DNA from: Limnanthes douglasii subsp. nivea
Taxonomy: Eukaryota > Streptophyta > Magnoliopsida > Brassicales > Limnanthaceae
NCBI GenBank assembly: GCA_036936605.1
Contig: JAUPFV010000005.1
Coordinates: 73,234,885 to 73,298,884 of the forward strand
Direction of reading: 5' to 3'
DNA length: 64,000 nt
Positions 46,288 through 60,300 of the stretch are shown one piece after another. The notes below the pieces were generated by a model. That model was not told where the DNA came from. It saw only the letters and a list, made by a program, of their open reading frames with translations, and searched no databases. A program made the position numbers and the translations under genes. The first letter of the stretch is position 1; each line of letters opens with the position of its first letter.

Positions 46288-46826
46288 TATTGGAATAATT
46301 ATGGAACGATATGCTAAATATATATTTGGCCATTGCATAAGGTAATCAAATTAATAAGTAATCAGATTAATTTATCATATATAATTAAATAGAAATCGAG
46401 CCTATTACCGAGTTGTATTTGACCACTCAAAAGATTGTACCCAAATCTCAACACCAGAATCCAAACTGATAATTCATAGACTAAATTGATTAAATCAATT
46501 TAGTGGTTGTGGTCTCCGGTCACAAAATGACTAATGTATATGGACTCAATACAATTAGGGTTTCTAATTGTAATTCATATATATGAAATATATATTAGGA
46601 AATCCGTTCGATCTAAATCTAAAAGGTAAGTTGTCGTTTTTCTGAAAATAAGATGTACAACCATCTTCACATCTAATAGAAACTTGAAGAAGGATTCAAA
46701 CAAGTATATGGATGGGAGTAAGAAAATTCATAAGTACTTCTGTGTAAAATAGTTAATCACAAAAGAAAGAGTATATTATTCCGTATTTGAAATAGATTAT
46801 ATTGGACGGATAAAATAATTTATATC
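46288..46826 (+). repeat. Outer 3' LTR
   Basis: About 539 bp, matching the interrupted 5' LTR throughout but with many substitutions; its first bases are TATTGG instead of TGTTGG. The right end near 46826 is approximate. Confidence 0.75.
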
Positions 46827-48660
46827 CTATTTTTTTATCATTTAAACAATTTAATTTTTTTATATTTTATATTTTATATTTTATTATTTATTAATCCAAA
46901 AACAATAATAAAAAATCATTCTTTTTATATTTTTAAGTTACTTTTTTATTTGACATATTTTACTTTTTACAATTGAAACAAATAAAATTATATCATTGTC
47001 TTATTATTGTTTTTCTTAAAAATTAAAAAAAAAAATCATTTTTAGTTACTTTTAACAAACCTGATACTTATCCCAACATTTAAGATTTAAGATAAATAAA
47101 AACTTTAACATTGATATTTTTACAGGAAAAAAAACAATTTTAAATATATTAGTATTTTCTATAGAAAATATTAAATGGACAAACAATATTAAAATTTTAA
47201 ACCCAAAATAATTTGGTTGAAGATTTAATAGATTTTAAAGAATTAGTTTAAAATACATTGAAAATGACAAATTTTAATTTCTAATATGGATTTTATAATA
47301 TTTTAATTAAATTTAAAAGTTTTCAAATAAATATATAATAATGAATTATCAATTTTTAATTGATATTTTGATGAAAACATATACGTGTGGATTAATTTCA
47401 CGCATTACATACTATATTGTTTCATTTTAGGTTATAAAATATGTACAGATTTTTTACTTTTTTAAAAAAATTAATAATTTATACAGATTTTTGGATCTAA
47501 AATAGACAATATCGTATTAATCCATATTTATATATTCCTAACATGGTTGTTTATTTTGTTTAATTTTTTTTTTTTATATTATTGGTTCATAATTCATTTA
47601 TGTTTTAAACAGTATAAAAAATACAGAAAAGAACAAAAAAAATACGGTATGAATATATAATTATGAATCGATGTTATTCACTATTACTTATATTAGATTC
47701 AAAAGTTTTGGTTCGGAATATTTTTAGCTATAAATAATTACAGACAACACCTTCCCTAATTTCGTTTACTATATTATATTACGATTTTGATGTATTTGGA
47801 AACAATAATTTGGGATGTGGAATGGGTAGCATTACTCAAATTTTGTCGTCGTTTTGTATTTTATGAAAATAATCACTAATACCTTATCAGAAAGTAGAAA
47901 TGTTTATTATAAAATTCGGAATTACCTTTGGTGACAATTTTAAATTATAGAGTCAATCCAATGACTTCGCAACCAAAAAAACATACACGTTCTACATCAA
48001 ACTCAATCAATTTGTAATTATTAGTTAATCAACTCTTTATTTGAACTATTAATGAAATATTAGTATAAACCAGAAATTGGCTTCTTGTGTATTAAGAAGG
48101 CGGAATTTTTAACGGTACTTTCCGTGGGTTCACGTGGACAACACACCTATAATAATTTCTTTTAATTATACAAACTACTACCAATTAAAATATTTATACT
48201 TAAATCTTAAAATTTAGTATGAATAATAAAAATATTATGTTGTGATGTTACATATTGATTTCAGTTATATTAAGAAAATCTTTACATATATACCGTATAC
48301 TATAAACATAAACTTTTCCTAATTAATCTATTTTAAATGAAAATTTATATAATTTAAATGAAATTTAAATATCAAAATATAAAATTAGTAATGCAAAATT
48401 TTATATTCGTTTTATTAGGTTCCATTCGTTTACATCTCCTAACCTTTTTTTAGTTTTTTAAAAACAAAATATTATTATTTATGTTTTATTTGTCAAAGTT
48501 GTGGTTTTTAGATAATTAAAACTACATAATTTTTTATCATATTTTTGTAGTATATTAAATATTCCAAACAAACATATTAATATTGTGTTGTAAACAATCG
48601 GGTGATTCACGTACGAAATTCAAAATAATGTTTATGTCCGTTTATAATATTCTGTTTTTT
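46827..48660. other. Very AT-rich intergenic region
   Basis: Poly-A/T and low-complexity sequence; no genes, LTR pairs or RNA genes seen. Confidence 0.6.
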
Positions 48661-48669
48661 TTATTCTAA

Positions 48670-51230
48670 TTTTTTTTTTGTGGTTTCATAAGACGGAGGG
48701 TTTTATGGGATCGTTGAGATTGGCAGGTCCTCTAATGACTGTTATTTTTTTAAAGCGAATGAATTGCATAGCATTCTCTGAAATTACACGTGCATCTGAT
48801 ATATCTATGATTTTCCAATATTACATTGTAGGAGAAAGGTGCATCTACTATTATGAATGATCAACAAACTTTTTTTTTGAACTTCTAACTGACGATAACT
48901 GCATCCAAAGTGAGTTCATCCAAAATGTTTGTATTTGCACCAGTGAATCCAGTTAAAATTTGTGAGAATGGATCACTACCGGAGCACCTCTTATTTTCTT
49001 ATATATTCCCACGTATAAGATTTTGGTCGAGCTTCCATGGTATATCATAACTCTTATAATTTCTAATTCAACCAAATCATTCTAATTAGTATAACTTCAC
49101 AGTGTGGCGCTACTACCTTTTTTAAAACAGCATACGAGAATGACAATATCAGATATGGATTTTGGTAGAGGTGTGGTGATGTTTTGATTTTGGTGGTGTA
49201 CATATAGATCATTAATGTATATTTGCCTTGAATTCCTAGTGATCCTTGAAATTTTTTATTCTCTCGCAATTATACGGTTACTCTGTTCATTAGGATCGTA
49301 GTCTAGATGTTACTTGTATTTTACCTTAAAGCTTACATTGTTATCCAAGACTTTCAACGGGGTCTCTGTCATCCCCCAACATATCTTGGTCCATTCATGC
49401 TCTTTTATTTTAACGAACTTTAGTAGTTGTTTTTTTTTATCACCAATCATATTTTTGAACTTGGTCTTCTAGAGTCGAGTAGTCTCTGGTGTAATGTCCA
49501 ATGTTGTTGTGAATTCTACAAAAAAATCTTGTTTTTTTGTTCTATGAGCATTGTGGTTTCTCTAGTCGCTGATACTTGAGTATATTTTTTATTCTCTGAT
49601 AAATAAGTCCAAATTCTTAGTCAAACTGGTATATGGCCCTCTAGATGGATGATTTTATCTTTGGTTGCTACTATTATTATTATAGTTATTTATAGACTTC
49701 CCTTGTGAACTTTTCCTTTGATTGTCATGCTTCGAACGAGCCGAAGCTTCATTGTTGTTGTTTTTGGAAGCTTCATTGTGCATTTTGGAGTTGACTTGAA
49801 TGCAAATTATGTGGCTCCTAATTACGCACCAATAGATGGTAATGTAGGTACTCAATTGAAGTTGATGTGTCTTCATCTAGCCTTGTTCTTGCAATCTCCT
49901 CAACTTTAATATGCCGCTCCACTAAGGCTAATATATCTATAAAATCTAGTGTCTTCTTCTTCTTTATGATGGCATTTAATAAAGGTTCGACAATATTTAT
50001 TACCAATATATCTCAACTACCACCAATTCATTACAGTTTTGTAGCTAATTTTTGTGTCAACGAACCTATGAATTCTTTAAGATTTTATTGGGTTTTTTTA
50101 TTGCAATGAATGATATAATCACTGTGTATATTTATCACCGTAGATCCATTAAAATGGTTCTTAAAGGACGTTCATAGTATCTTGAAACTTTTAATATGAT
50201 GTGGCGGAAGATTGTTGAACCATGTCAAGTAACTTCCTTTGAAGGTCATGGAGAATCATATGCACTTCATGACATTGTGTGTCATGTAGCTCATCATCTC
50301 GCTCTTGAATTATTTAAGATGTTTATTATCCCTTGTTATTGTAGTTGCTCATCTTATGGTATTCAAGGTTCGGGTTAAATCTCTAAAAATGATGTCTAGT
50401 GCTAATGGGGACTCTTCACCTAGAAAATCATTATCATCATAAATAAAAGCTCTTGATTTGTTTATGTATGTCTGCTTAATGAAGAGGAAAGTTTGTTGGT
50501 GTCCCGGATCTTTCGTATTTATCATTTAAAGATCTTGTATTGTTATTAATTGATAGTCTTAAAGATACTGACCCTACGTGAATACAAAATAGTAAATATT
50601 CAGATTGTTAATGGATGATTACTCATGGGGTTTTGTTAACCTATGTAGATTGGAGGTGTTTTGTATTGATTGTTTGCACCAACTGTGGTCGATGCATATA
50701 TTGATTGTTTGCACCAAATGCGGGCAAGGCCGAAGGGTATCCTTGATGCATGTTTTAGTAAACCGGTGGTATAAGAACATTATTATGCTGAGAGTGATGT
50801 GATGGTTGAGGTATGTGATACCGTGGATAACTTGGTTGGATCTTCGACCGGGCCATTTTGGGCTTTTTGATAGTTCAGCGGTATCATCGGTTGAGTCATT
50901 AGGGTTTGTTGATAGTATGGTCGGGTCTTTAATTGGGTGAAAGAACTTTTTGTCCATTCAATCAGATCAAAATACCTACTATTGGGATCATTTTATCGCC
51001 TAAGTTTCCATTATGTTCATGTTGGGTTGGTTGGCACTCATGCTCATCTTTCCTCCTATCATTTTTATCTTTAAAAGTAGAGATCATGCTCCCCATCATC
51101 TTCCTACGATAATTACCTTGATGTCTCTAGATTCTATTAAAAGATCCTCGATCTGGATTCTCTCTGGATAATAAGGATATGTTATGTTGGTTCATAATAT
51201 TGTGCATGTGTGTTCTTATAAATGAACGAG
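48670..51230 (-). pseudogene. Ty3/gypsy gag-protease remnant, minus strand
   Basis: On the minus strand, a variable Pro/Ser-rich N-terminus (50957-50619) is followed by gag near 50300-50150 (MTFKGSYLTWFNNLPPHHIKSF, family: AxxWYxxLPPGSIxSF). KTLDFIDILALVERHIKVEE follows at 49960-49900 (family: LxxLLxxAERHIxVEE). A CCHC relic near 49530-49460 reads IHNNIGHYTRDYSTLEDQV. Protease relic near 49060-48990: IIRVMIYHGSSTKILYVGIY, HGSS where DNGSS is usual. It fades near 48670 with no RT. Stops and frameshifts throughout. Confidence 0.75.
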
Positions 51231-51329
51231 TATCATTGTATATTTTTCTGTATCTTATTGAGCATTTTCTTTGGAAGAGTGGATCTTACATTTTAATAGG
51301 GTTACAAATAATTTTGTAATAAAAAATCA

Positions 51330-51720
51330 TATATATGTATGATAAAACTGTAAATATTATCATTCAATTACATTGGTCCAACAATAATTCAAGTATTTAA
51401 AATCTAGAAGACTTAGTCAAAGATATATTAGGATATTTATATAAGTAGTTAGAGAAATATAAGCATAAATCTTCATAATATTTGGGATATATTTAATATA
51501 ACTACATACTTTATAAAATAGAGCTCTAACAACCATTAATAAAATAAGCAATACATTTATTTTCATATAATTAAGACTAATGTTTACTTACATACTTAAT
51601 CCATATTCTCACATTTTTTACATAGTAATATAACTTTGGATCAACACAATTACTCAAAATAAATTACAAGCTCAAACTAGCTGATATTGAATTCTTAAAA
51701 TAGAACCGATTTGTACATAG
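51330..51720 (+). repeat. Left LTR fragment of the plus gypsy element
   Basis: AACAATAATTCAAGTATTTAAAATCT, then TTATATAAGTAGTTAGAGAAATATAA and AACAACCATTAATA, parallels 58262-58570 on the same strand, so this is an LTR copy. Only the right portion of the LTR is recognisable; the left part is missing or diverged. Confidence 0.6.
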
Positions 51721-54700
51721 ACGAGGAGTTTGAAGTTTAGCATTCTGATGGATAGCCTAAGGCCCCGATGACCTCATAGAACCATACACTGCCTCCTACT
51801 ATAATTGAGCGACTGTCTCGGCAATTAATGGAGGAACATGTTAATAGCTTTCGTTTGTTATAGGAACAATTAATCTCACATGCCGCAAGAGTCAAATATA
51901 TTGTGCAGATTGTGGACGAAGAGAAATGAGACTATGTGAGTCTTAGAATGGGTAAGGACATGGTACTAAAAGAACCTGGAGTAAAAATCATCCCTTCAAA
52001 TTATCTCACAAGGAGGACGAGTATAATTCATATCAGGGGTTTTCAAGATGAAACATGAAGTGACGACAATATCGCCGAAATAGAAGAAGAATCAAAACTC
52101 ATAATTCTAAGCATGAAAAAAGAGATGAGAATGATAAGGAGCCATGACTGGAACACGGAGAGGAAACCAATGACCCAACAATTCTACCAGTAGTAAACAC
52201 TAGAGCATTACTATCACCTGGAGTGCATTTAGGATACCTTATGCCTCCAGTAGGACACCATCGCATCCTAGGATTTCACCAAAACCGGATGTCCTACCAG
52301 GAATTCCTCTCAACCACTAACAAGTCTAGTCTTTTAAGCCTTGGATGACGCATAAAAACCTCGGGGTACAACCAAGTTACCCATGAAAATTGGTACAGGG
52401 ACAACACCAATAGCCAAATGGTGTACCTTCTCACAAAAATTGGGCTCAAGGTTATCCGCAGTACCCACCATGATACAATACTAATATGTCGGCAAAAAAA
52501 TGGAAATGACTAGGGTTCCAACAAAAACACCCATTCATGAATCCCTTGAATGATTTTTATAAAGATGATGATGCCCATCTAGATGAAGAGTCCTCACTGG
52601 CCCCAAGGTGTTGTAGTGTATAATACCACTATAGTTTGATAACCACAAGATGGACAAGTGCTAAAATAAAATGGATCCAGAGCATCACATCCAGCAATCC
52701 AACAACGAGATACTATAATATGAAATTAATGATGAACCTTTGTCATGAACCTCCGAGAAAGTACTATAAAGTGGTTCAACTATATCGCAAGAAAGGTCCC
52801 TTTTTAACGTGATAATGAAAAAGAAATTTTTGAACTTCAGAGATCTACTAGCTCAAGTAGAATGATATATTAAAGAAGATGAAATCTCAAGAGAAAAGAA
52901 AGTAGGGGATATCGAAAATCTGGCTACATTACCTTCGGCCAGTAAAACAAATATAATTACACATATAAATACAAAATATGACGCTTCAAGGAACAACGAC
53001 ATTTCAACTTTGGTAAGGTCGAGGACAAGTAAGTCCCGAGATATAAGAAGAAGTCTAGAATTGGATACGATACCAATATTAGCAAGAGAGCTAACTACCC
53101 TCCAAGAGGACTATTTACAAATCCTACTAAGATATTGGCGATGATTTATGACAATACTAAGGATACAATCATATACAACCAGTCCAGAAAGTTGCATGGA
53201 GCAAAAGAGAACCAAGATAAAAATAAACATTGTAAGTTCCATGCTGATATTGGTCATTTTACTAGAGATTATTTAGATTTGTAGGACCAAGTCCATACTT
53301 TAGTTGATCAAGGAAAACTTACTAAGTTTATTTAAAATAAAGAAATAGAAGAATTGATACAAGGTTCATGTGATGTTGTAAAACAATCATTTGATCCAAC
53401 AAAAGAACAAAACGAGCTGGATATATTTACAATCATAGTGGTCAAGACAGAGGAAGAAAAAGAGTGTTTAGACCCAAATACAAACATAAATAATATATAA
53501 GTGATTGACAGAGGATATTCATACTATAGAGTCTATAAAGTATTAAGAAAGAGACATGTAGAAGGGATCGAGATATTATGTGAAGGGCAAACGTTCTCAC
53601 AGTTGTAGTTAATTCCACTCAGCCTTTTATTCTCGAATGATGATTTTAAAGGAGTAGCATCACTACATAATGATCCAGTGTTAATAACGACGAAGTTGGC
53701 AGGATTCCAGATAAAAAAATGACGATCGACATTGGAAGCTCAAAAACATCTTATAGAAAAGTACCTACGATAGAATGAGATGAGCTCCAATGCTAAACCA
53801 AAGTCAAAGAATCCTAAATGGCTTCATTAAACCAAATGCAGCTATCCGTGGAAAGCTAACAATGGTAGATTCACTGTCATCTTATAATATTATATTGAGC
53901 GCTATTGGCTCGATCTGATGTATACTATAGTATTTATGGTTTACCAAGGCTTAAGATATTCTATAAATGGATAAATAATTGTGATAACAAGAAACAAGAA
54001 ATTTTTCAGGGATTGTTGTGCAACATCACTTCCATTGAAAGCATATCAACCAAATGATGAAAGGGAATCTTGGAAGGGATGAATGACCATAGAGAAGGAC
54101 CTCAGTTGGTACAACTAGGGGAAAGTGCATAAAATGTAATTATTAAAGCAGGAAAGACCTTAAAGATTGACCGAGATATCCCAACCTATCTCATGTATAA
54201 AATCTTGATTAATTTTTTAAAAAATAATCTAAATATGTCTGATTGTAGTACGCAAGACGTAACTGAATTCCCAACATACGTTATATGTCATCAAATAAGC
54301 ATCAACAATAAATTTCAGCCTATCATACAAAAAAAACCATATGTGTCAGGAAGACTAACCAAGTGGTTAGTAGAGTTAGAGAATTTTTCATTTTGAGCCG
54401 AGAACGAAAATAAAAGCCAAGACGTTGGTAGACGTTTTAATGATTTTTTAAGTATGACAAACTTATTTTTCCGAATGATGAGTAAAATCATATTTGGAGG
54501 GTCGCAATCGACGGAGGAAGTAATAACCAAGACTAATGAGTAGGATTTTAGCACATATATCCGAGATGGGATATCTTAAACCAATCCATCAAGTTCAGAT
54601 TTCTAGCATCAAATAATGAAGTTGAATACGAAGTTATAACCATAAGACATTGGCTAGCAATGATTTCTGAAGCAACAAATATATGACTTCTAACTGACTC

Positions 54701-56200
54701 TCAATTAGTTGTCAACCAGGTATCAGGGCATGCTGAAGCTAAAAATGAGAACATAATTTCATATTTAAAAGAGTTACAATTGAAAATTCCTCAGTTTGAG
54801 CATGTAGAATTCAAACAATTCCCAAAAGCCGAGAACTTAGTAGCTGTTGCACTTGCATCTTGTCCGGGACTTTAGCAGCAAAAATAATACCCAAAGAAAA
54901 GTCTGTTATTACATAACTCAAAAAAATCCTCTTGACATTCATGTTAACACGCGTAATGACAATTGAAAGTGAAGAATGAGAAGAAAATTGGAGAAATCCA
55001 ATCAAAATGTATTTGATAAAATAAGTACTCTTGAAGGTAAAAAAAAAGTACGGTTACACTATAGAAAAGAGGCTTAACCAATCCCATACTACGGCGCTTA
55101 CACATAAACGTGGAATATTTACATGATGGAGAATAAAATGCTCACTGTGGATATAAATCACTTTACCGAAGAATCTTAATCATGGGCTATTACTGGCCAA
55201 CCGTTATGGAGGATGTAAAGAACAAAGTAAAGTAGTGTGATAAATGCCAGCGAATCGCAAACTCTATACAAGTCCCGACAACACTACTAGTGACAATAAT
55301 CAGGTAATCACATTCGGCAGATGGTGTGTGGAAATTGTGGGATCTTTACCACTTGCATCAAGAGAAAGAAAGTTTATAATTATTTTTGTTTATTACTTCC
55401 CAAAGTAGGTGGAAGCACAACCACTGTAACACATAATGGTAACATAGGTAATATACTCCTTGAAAGTAAACATATGTTACATGTATGAGATTTCGATACT
55501 CATCACTGTAAAAAATAGAACTTAATACTAAAGTGATAGAATCAAAAGGTTCTACACTAAAAAAGGAATGAAGAAAATATTTTCTTACCTATCACATCCT
55601 CATTTCAAATGGTCAAGTCGGAGTAACAAACATAAAAATAGTATAAGACATCAAGAGCATGTTGGAATAAGTAGTCGGGACCTGGATGGAATTCCTAAAT
55701 TAAGTATTATGGTCATATCAAACCACACCTAGAATTGGCACATAAGAAACACCATTTATCATGGTGTAGAAATTGAAGACAGTAGTTCCAACCGAGATAT
55801 ATATGTCATCCCTGAAGATAACAACATATTATGAATCAAATAATGTAATATAAAATTAGAAAATAACATCTTATCTTAGAGTATTACAAGGAAATAATGA
55901 GGAATATAAAATTTCGGTTCAGAAATTTTGAGCTAAAGGATAGGGTGCTAAGAAGAGTTTTACTTCACAGAAAATTAAATAGGCTCGACAAATTGGCTTC
56001 CAATTGGGAAGGCCCATCCTGGGTTAAAGCCAATATGAAGTTATTAACTTATAAGTCATTTAATGAATAAGGAAACTAAGTTTGACATCCCTATAATATA
56101 GAGAATTTAAAGCTTTATCATAACTCCACTATGCTTGGAAAAACCCTAGAAAATTCAAATAAAACAATATAAATGCTCATTATATAAGTCTCGACCTATT
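51721..56200 (+). pseudogene. Degenerate Ty3/gypsy gag-pol, plus strand
   Basis: Gag tail: LRDLLAQVE.YIKEDE near 52850 and a CCHC relic near 53230-53290 (KFHADIGHFTRDY, then DQVHTLVDQGKL). Linker/protease side: FSNDDFKGVASLHNDPVLITTKLAG near 53630-53710 (family: FxDEDLxGVxxPHDDALVI). RT is mostly unreadable or missing. RNase H near 54590-54860: FLASNNEVEYEV, LTDSQLVVNQVSGHAEAK, EFKQFPKAENLVAVALA. Integrase zinc finger near 55100-55260 ends CDKCQRIAN; the core is decayed. A C-terminal piece reaches the KALS.LHYA-type end near 56130. All domains contain stops; related to the minus-strand element to its left. Confidence 0.75.
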
Positions 56201-57549
56201 GAAATTGATTTTTCGAGAGAAAAAAGAAGATAACTATTTTATTAAATACACAAAGACTCATATAAAAAATACAAAAAAAAGTAATAACAAAAATAAAATA
56301 GACTTAGTACAATAGGTACAACAACACTTTTATCATTTACAAAAAAATGAGAGTGGTACAAAGTCAAGTTTATACATTATCTTTAGGAGGAATAACATCT
56401 TCAGCTGAGATATCATCATTTCTTGGACATTAGTACCTTCAAAATTTTCATTTCTTGATTCACTAACCTGAACTTAAACAGTCTCACCAATTTGTTTTTA
56501 TCTAGATCACTCCCTTCATCATTTTTGTCATACTTAACCATACTTAGCGTTTGTGTTGAAGTCAAATTGTTAACTACTACATTTGGTTCAACTTGGCGAC
56601 CACCATAGCCATCCCTACTACTATCTCCTACCGACGATACATTCATACCTTCAGGATTAGAATGAATATGAGAAACTATCTGCAATAGAATGATGAGTTT
56701 AAAATTGTTTCCATCTTAGTTACAACTGATATATTTCTCTTTTGAACTGGTTAAAGAATCGGTTGCAAATCCTTTGAAATTTATTCTTCACTAGAAGAAT
56801 CAATATTTCGATTATTTTTATTATCAAAGCATTTACGATCTTCATTAGTTTTATCCATATACAATATAAAATCTAGAGTTTTTTTATAACAAAATTACCA
56901 AACTGACCACCAATTAAATAATTTAAAAAACTCTAAGAATTCAAGAAAGAAGGATAAAAATTGAGAAGCGGGAAAATGCACAAAAAATGAGTATTTATAT
57001 CCAAATGTATATTTAAACCAAAATTTTTGTTCTTTTATTATTCTATAGCCTGGGTTAATTTTCAGTATAAACAGATTGGATACAAAGAGGCGTGGGTGGC
57101 CAAGATTTTAGAATTTGAAGATAATGTACACACATTCTTACAAGAAAAAACTCTCATACACGTTTAATTTTATGTCACCCGCTTGCGATTTCACGCAATT
57201 AATATAAAAGAGCCCTTCAACTGAAAAATCAGACCACTTGTAATCCAAAATAAATCCAAATATCACACCAACATTATATCCATTGGCCCTAAATACACAC
57301 TCTAGTGTAACTCCGACCAAACAAATAAACTAAACCTCGAGTGACTAACAGAGCTAAAGATACCTTCAATTATCTTTTTAGACCTTAACTTTAGTATTTG
57401 TCAAGAATTAATGGGCTACTTAAGGATTTCAAAGAAGAAATCATAGTCAGAGAAACAAAATAAGATTATTGGCTTAACAAAATTTATATGAAAAAACATT
57501 GAATTGGTATAATCTTTTTTTCATCCATCACCAAATGCTAGGGGGCTAC
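56200..57549. other. 3' region of the plus gypsy element
   Basis: Between the pol end and the 3' LTR. A minus-strand ORF at 56685-56416, preceded by an ATG-initiated piece near 56860, could be a decayed antisense ORF as in the element at 6.3-12.1 kb, but it shows no recognisable domain. Three GGGCTACTT-like purine-rich spots occur at about 57411, 57541 and 57668. Confidence 0.4.
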
Positions 57550-58600
57550 TGAAATACTTTCATAATAAGCTCAACCGAATGATATATTTATATACTTAAA
57601 GAAGTTAAAGAAATAACCACACTTCAGATGACATAATAGTCCTTACTTCATCCTTCATCAATGACTAGAGGACTACTTAACTACAACTAACAGATAATTA
57701 AAGCATTATGAAGCTAGTAGTGATAAAAGTAAGTTAGTAAAAAACGCAATACCATAACAACCTATTTCCTGTTAATTGTACTATTTCCTTTCGAAAAAAT
57801 AGAGTTTGAATATTTTCAAATGAGGTTTTTACCGGCAAAGGGTTTTAAAAAGACAATAAATTTAGTACGGACCTGATCGAATACGTATATGATAACAGCT
57901 CGCCTAAAGTAAGATAAAATAAATAAACCTTAAGACTCTTAGAGTTCTAAGCGATGATGGTTTACATATATATATATATATATATCAACATATAAAAATG
58001 TAAAAATGTAAAAATATAAAAATGTAATAGGTTTCGATATGAAGACAAAGATTCATAAGATAACACAATCAAGAGCTAGCTCAAGCCAACACTAAGATAT
58101 GTTTCAACAAAGACAAGATATGCTTCGGCCGAAACCAATAGATAATTCGGCTAATGTTAGATATTTCAGATAAATTAAAACTAGTCATTCTTTGATACTC
58201 ACGCAAGGACTAAAAAGCTACAAATAAAGGTGTAAATAATCTAGTTCAATTATATTCGATCACCAACAATTCAAGTATTCAAAATTCAAAATCTATAAAG
58301 CTTTGTCAACCATATTTAAGATACTATATCTAAATAGTTAAGGAGATATAAATCTTATTTCATAATATATAAAAGATATTTCTAACGACAATAAATTTAT
58401 AAACCTAGCTTTAACAACCACTAGTATAGTTAAAAATATATTTATATTTCTATCCTCAAAACTTATTTTTAATTACGTATTATTTTTACTCATATAGTTG
58501 TTTGATTTTCTCACTTAGTTGACATACTAATCTCGATCAAACAAACTATTCAAATTTTTACTAATATTTGATCCAGTTTTGATTATACTAAGTTAATAAA
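57550..58600 (+). repeat. 3' LTR of the plus gypsy element
   Basis: The best start is TGAAATAC just after the purine tract GCTAGGGGGCTAC (57537-57549), typical of Tat/Ogre-type elements. The portion 58230-58580 matches the left LTR fragment at 51330. A TA microsatellite lies at 57967-57987 and ATGTAAAA repeats at 57995-58027. Ends are approximate. Confidence 0.5.
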
Positions 58601-60300
58601 TTTTAGATTTTAAAAGATGAATAAGTTTTGTCTTTTACAATTTTCATTTATATTGAATTTAAGTATCAATTTGACTTTAAATACATTAATTAAAAAAAAT
58701 AATGTTTAATATTTTTTAACTCTTTTATGATTAAAAAAGAAAATACTAAACTATACTATATACCAAACCAGGAAAACAAAATATTGACAATTTGAAAATT
58801 TATCTAGTTGAATTTTTTACTCATTTTTTCTATTTATAAATTTAAACACTGGGGCGAATCTTCTTTTATAATTATCTGTGCAATCATAATTGTATATTAA
58901 TTATGACACAGACCCTGATGTCATCAACCACAATATTTGTTGTTTTTTATTTCTATTTTTCAAAAATCAGAACAAGAGGAACATATAATATTATGAAGCA
59001 CATGAGTAATCCCAAATTAAGCGCTGACTATGTTAAAAAAATGAGATTGCTAGTGCAATTAAGTGCATAAGACAAAACCAATTAATGTGTCATTACTCTA
59101 CCAATTACTAGTTGTTGCTCTATTAATGATTACGTCATTAAATAATAATAACCTATTTTCAGGATATTCGTCAGAATATCTCAGTCCACAAGCTTATATA
59201 ATGAATTAAATTAAAACACACTAATTATAATAATTTACGAATATCTCAGACCACAAGCTTGTATAATGAATTAAATAAAAACTCGAAATAATAAAATAAA
59301 TTACTAATTCAATTGAAATTTGGCTATATAGACATTGACATGCTATGATCTAGAAAAAACAATAAATATAGTTTCAAACTAGGGTCTAACATAGCTTTTA
59401 ACGTATAATAGTTATATTATAATGTAACGCGAATTCTTTATTGGTGTACGAAAATATATAGAACAGAGAAGGTAGCTATTTTGAGAGATAAAGTTAATAT
59501 TATATAATAATAAACAACAAATTGATGTTGTTATAAAAAGGTTATTGTATAGTTACTTATTTTCTGTATATTGCTATGTGTTTATATTATTTTCAAAATG
59601 ACATATTTTATTCAGACAGCGAAGAGTAATGAAGTTTTTATTTTTATTTTGATGCACTAGTTTTAGTTTGGTGGACTTACTTCAAATCATCGAATATTTA
59701 ATAATCGTAAAATAAAAAAGAAGTAAAATAAACAAAACCTTATCTAGCAATAATAGTGATAATAATTACAGTTCAAGTTTATTGTATCTGGATTCAGGGA
59801 ATAATATCATATGTGTGACATCGAGCTAAAGAGTTGCATAGTTGCCAACTTTATCATTATAGATTTTACGTATGCATAGGAGCCTTATGATAAGATTCAA
59901 ATCTTTTATAAGAAAAACAGCTTTATATATTTAAGAAAAATAATCGCCAATCTTTTATTAATTGAGTGTTGAATCCAAAATATTGATAGAGTATAAACAT
60001 AATTATAAATATAATAATGTAGTTAGAGCGGGCTATAAAATGTTTAGAATCGATACGGTTGAAAGTAGTGTTTGTTTTTTTTTATAATTCGGAAATTTTG
60101 TTTTAGTGAAATACTTTTGGTAATTCTCCAAAAAATTTAATCGGATAAAATCGTAACCTAATTTTTTTTGAATTTTGAGAATGATTTTTCGTAATTATTT
60201 TTGAACTAAAAAACAAACACATATTTCGATCAAAAATACTAACCGTCATGCAAACTATCCAAACCAGGTTATTTTTAAATAGTATAAAAAACGGCTAAAA
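58600..60300. other. AT-rich intergenic region
   Basis: No gene seen; contains a 65-bp tandem duplication near 59.2 kb. Its right end may include part of the LTR of the element beyond. Confidence 0.5.
59174..59285. repeat. 65-bp tandem duplication
   Basis: GAATATCTCAG.CCACAAGCT, then T.TATAATGAATTAAAT, starts at 59174 and again at 59239. Confidence 0.8.

Larger units (their letters stand above)
38566..46826 (+). mobile_element. Outer copia element with nested insertion
   Basis: LTR copies start TGTTGGAATAACTAA (38566) and TATTGGAATAATTAT (46288) and share long matching blocks, for example CAATTAGGGTTTCTAATTGT and AAATCTAAAAGGTAAGT. The 5' LTR is split by a younger copia element at 39107-43882 and resumes at 43883, ending at TTCTATCA (43899) before a primer site. 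Without the insertion the element is about 3.5 kb, and most gag and pol is missing. The 3' LTR follows a tract GATCCGAATGAGA similar to the copia pair at 34.5 and 36.7 kb, so all belong to one family. Confidence 0.85.
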
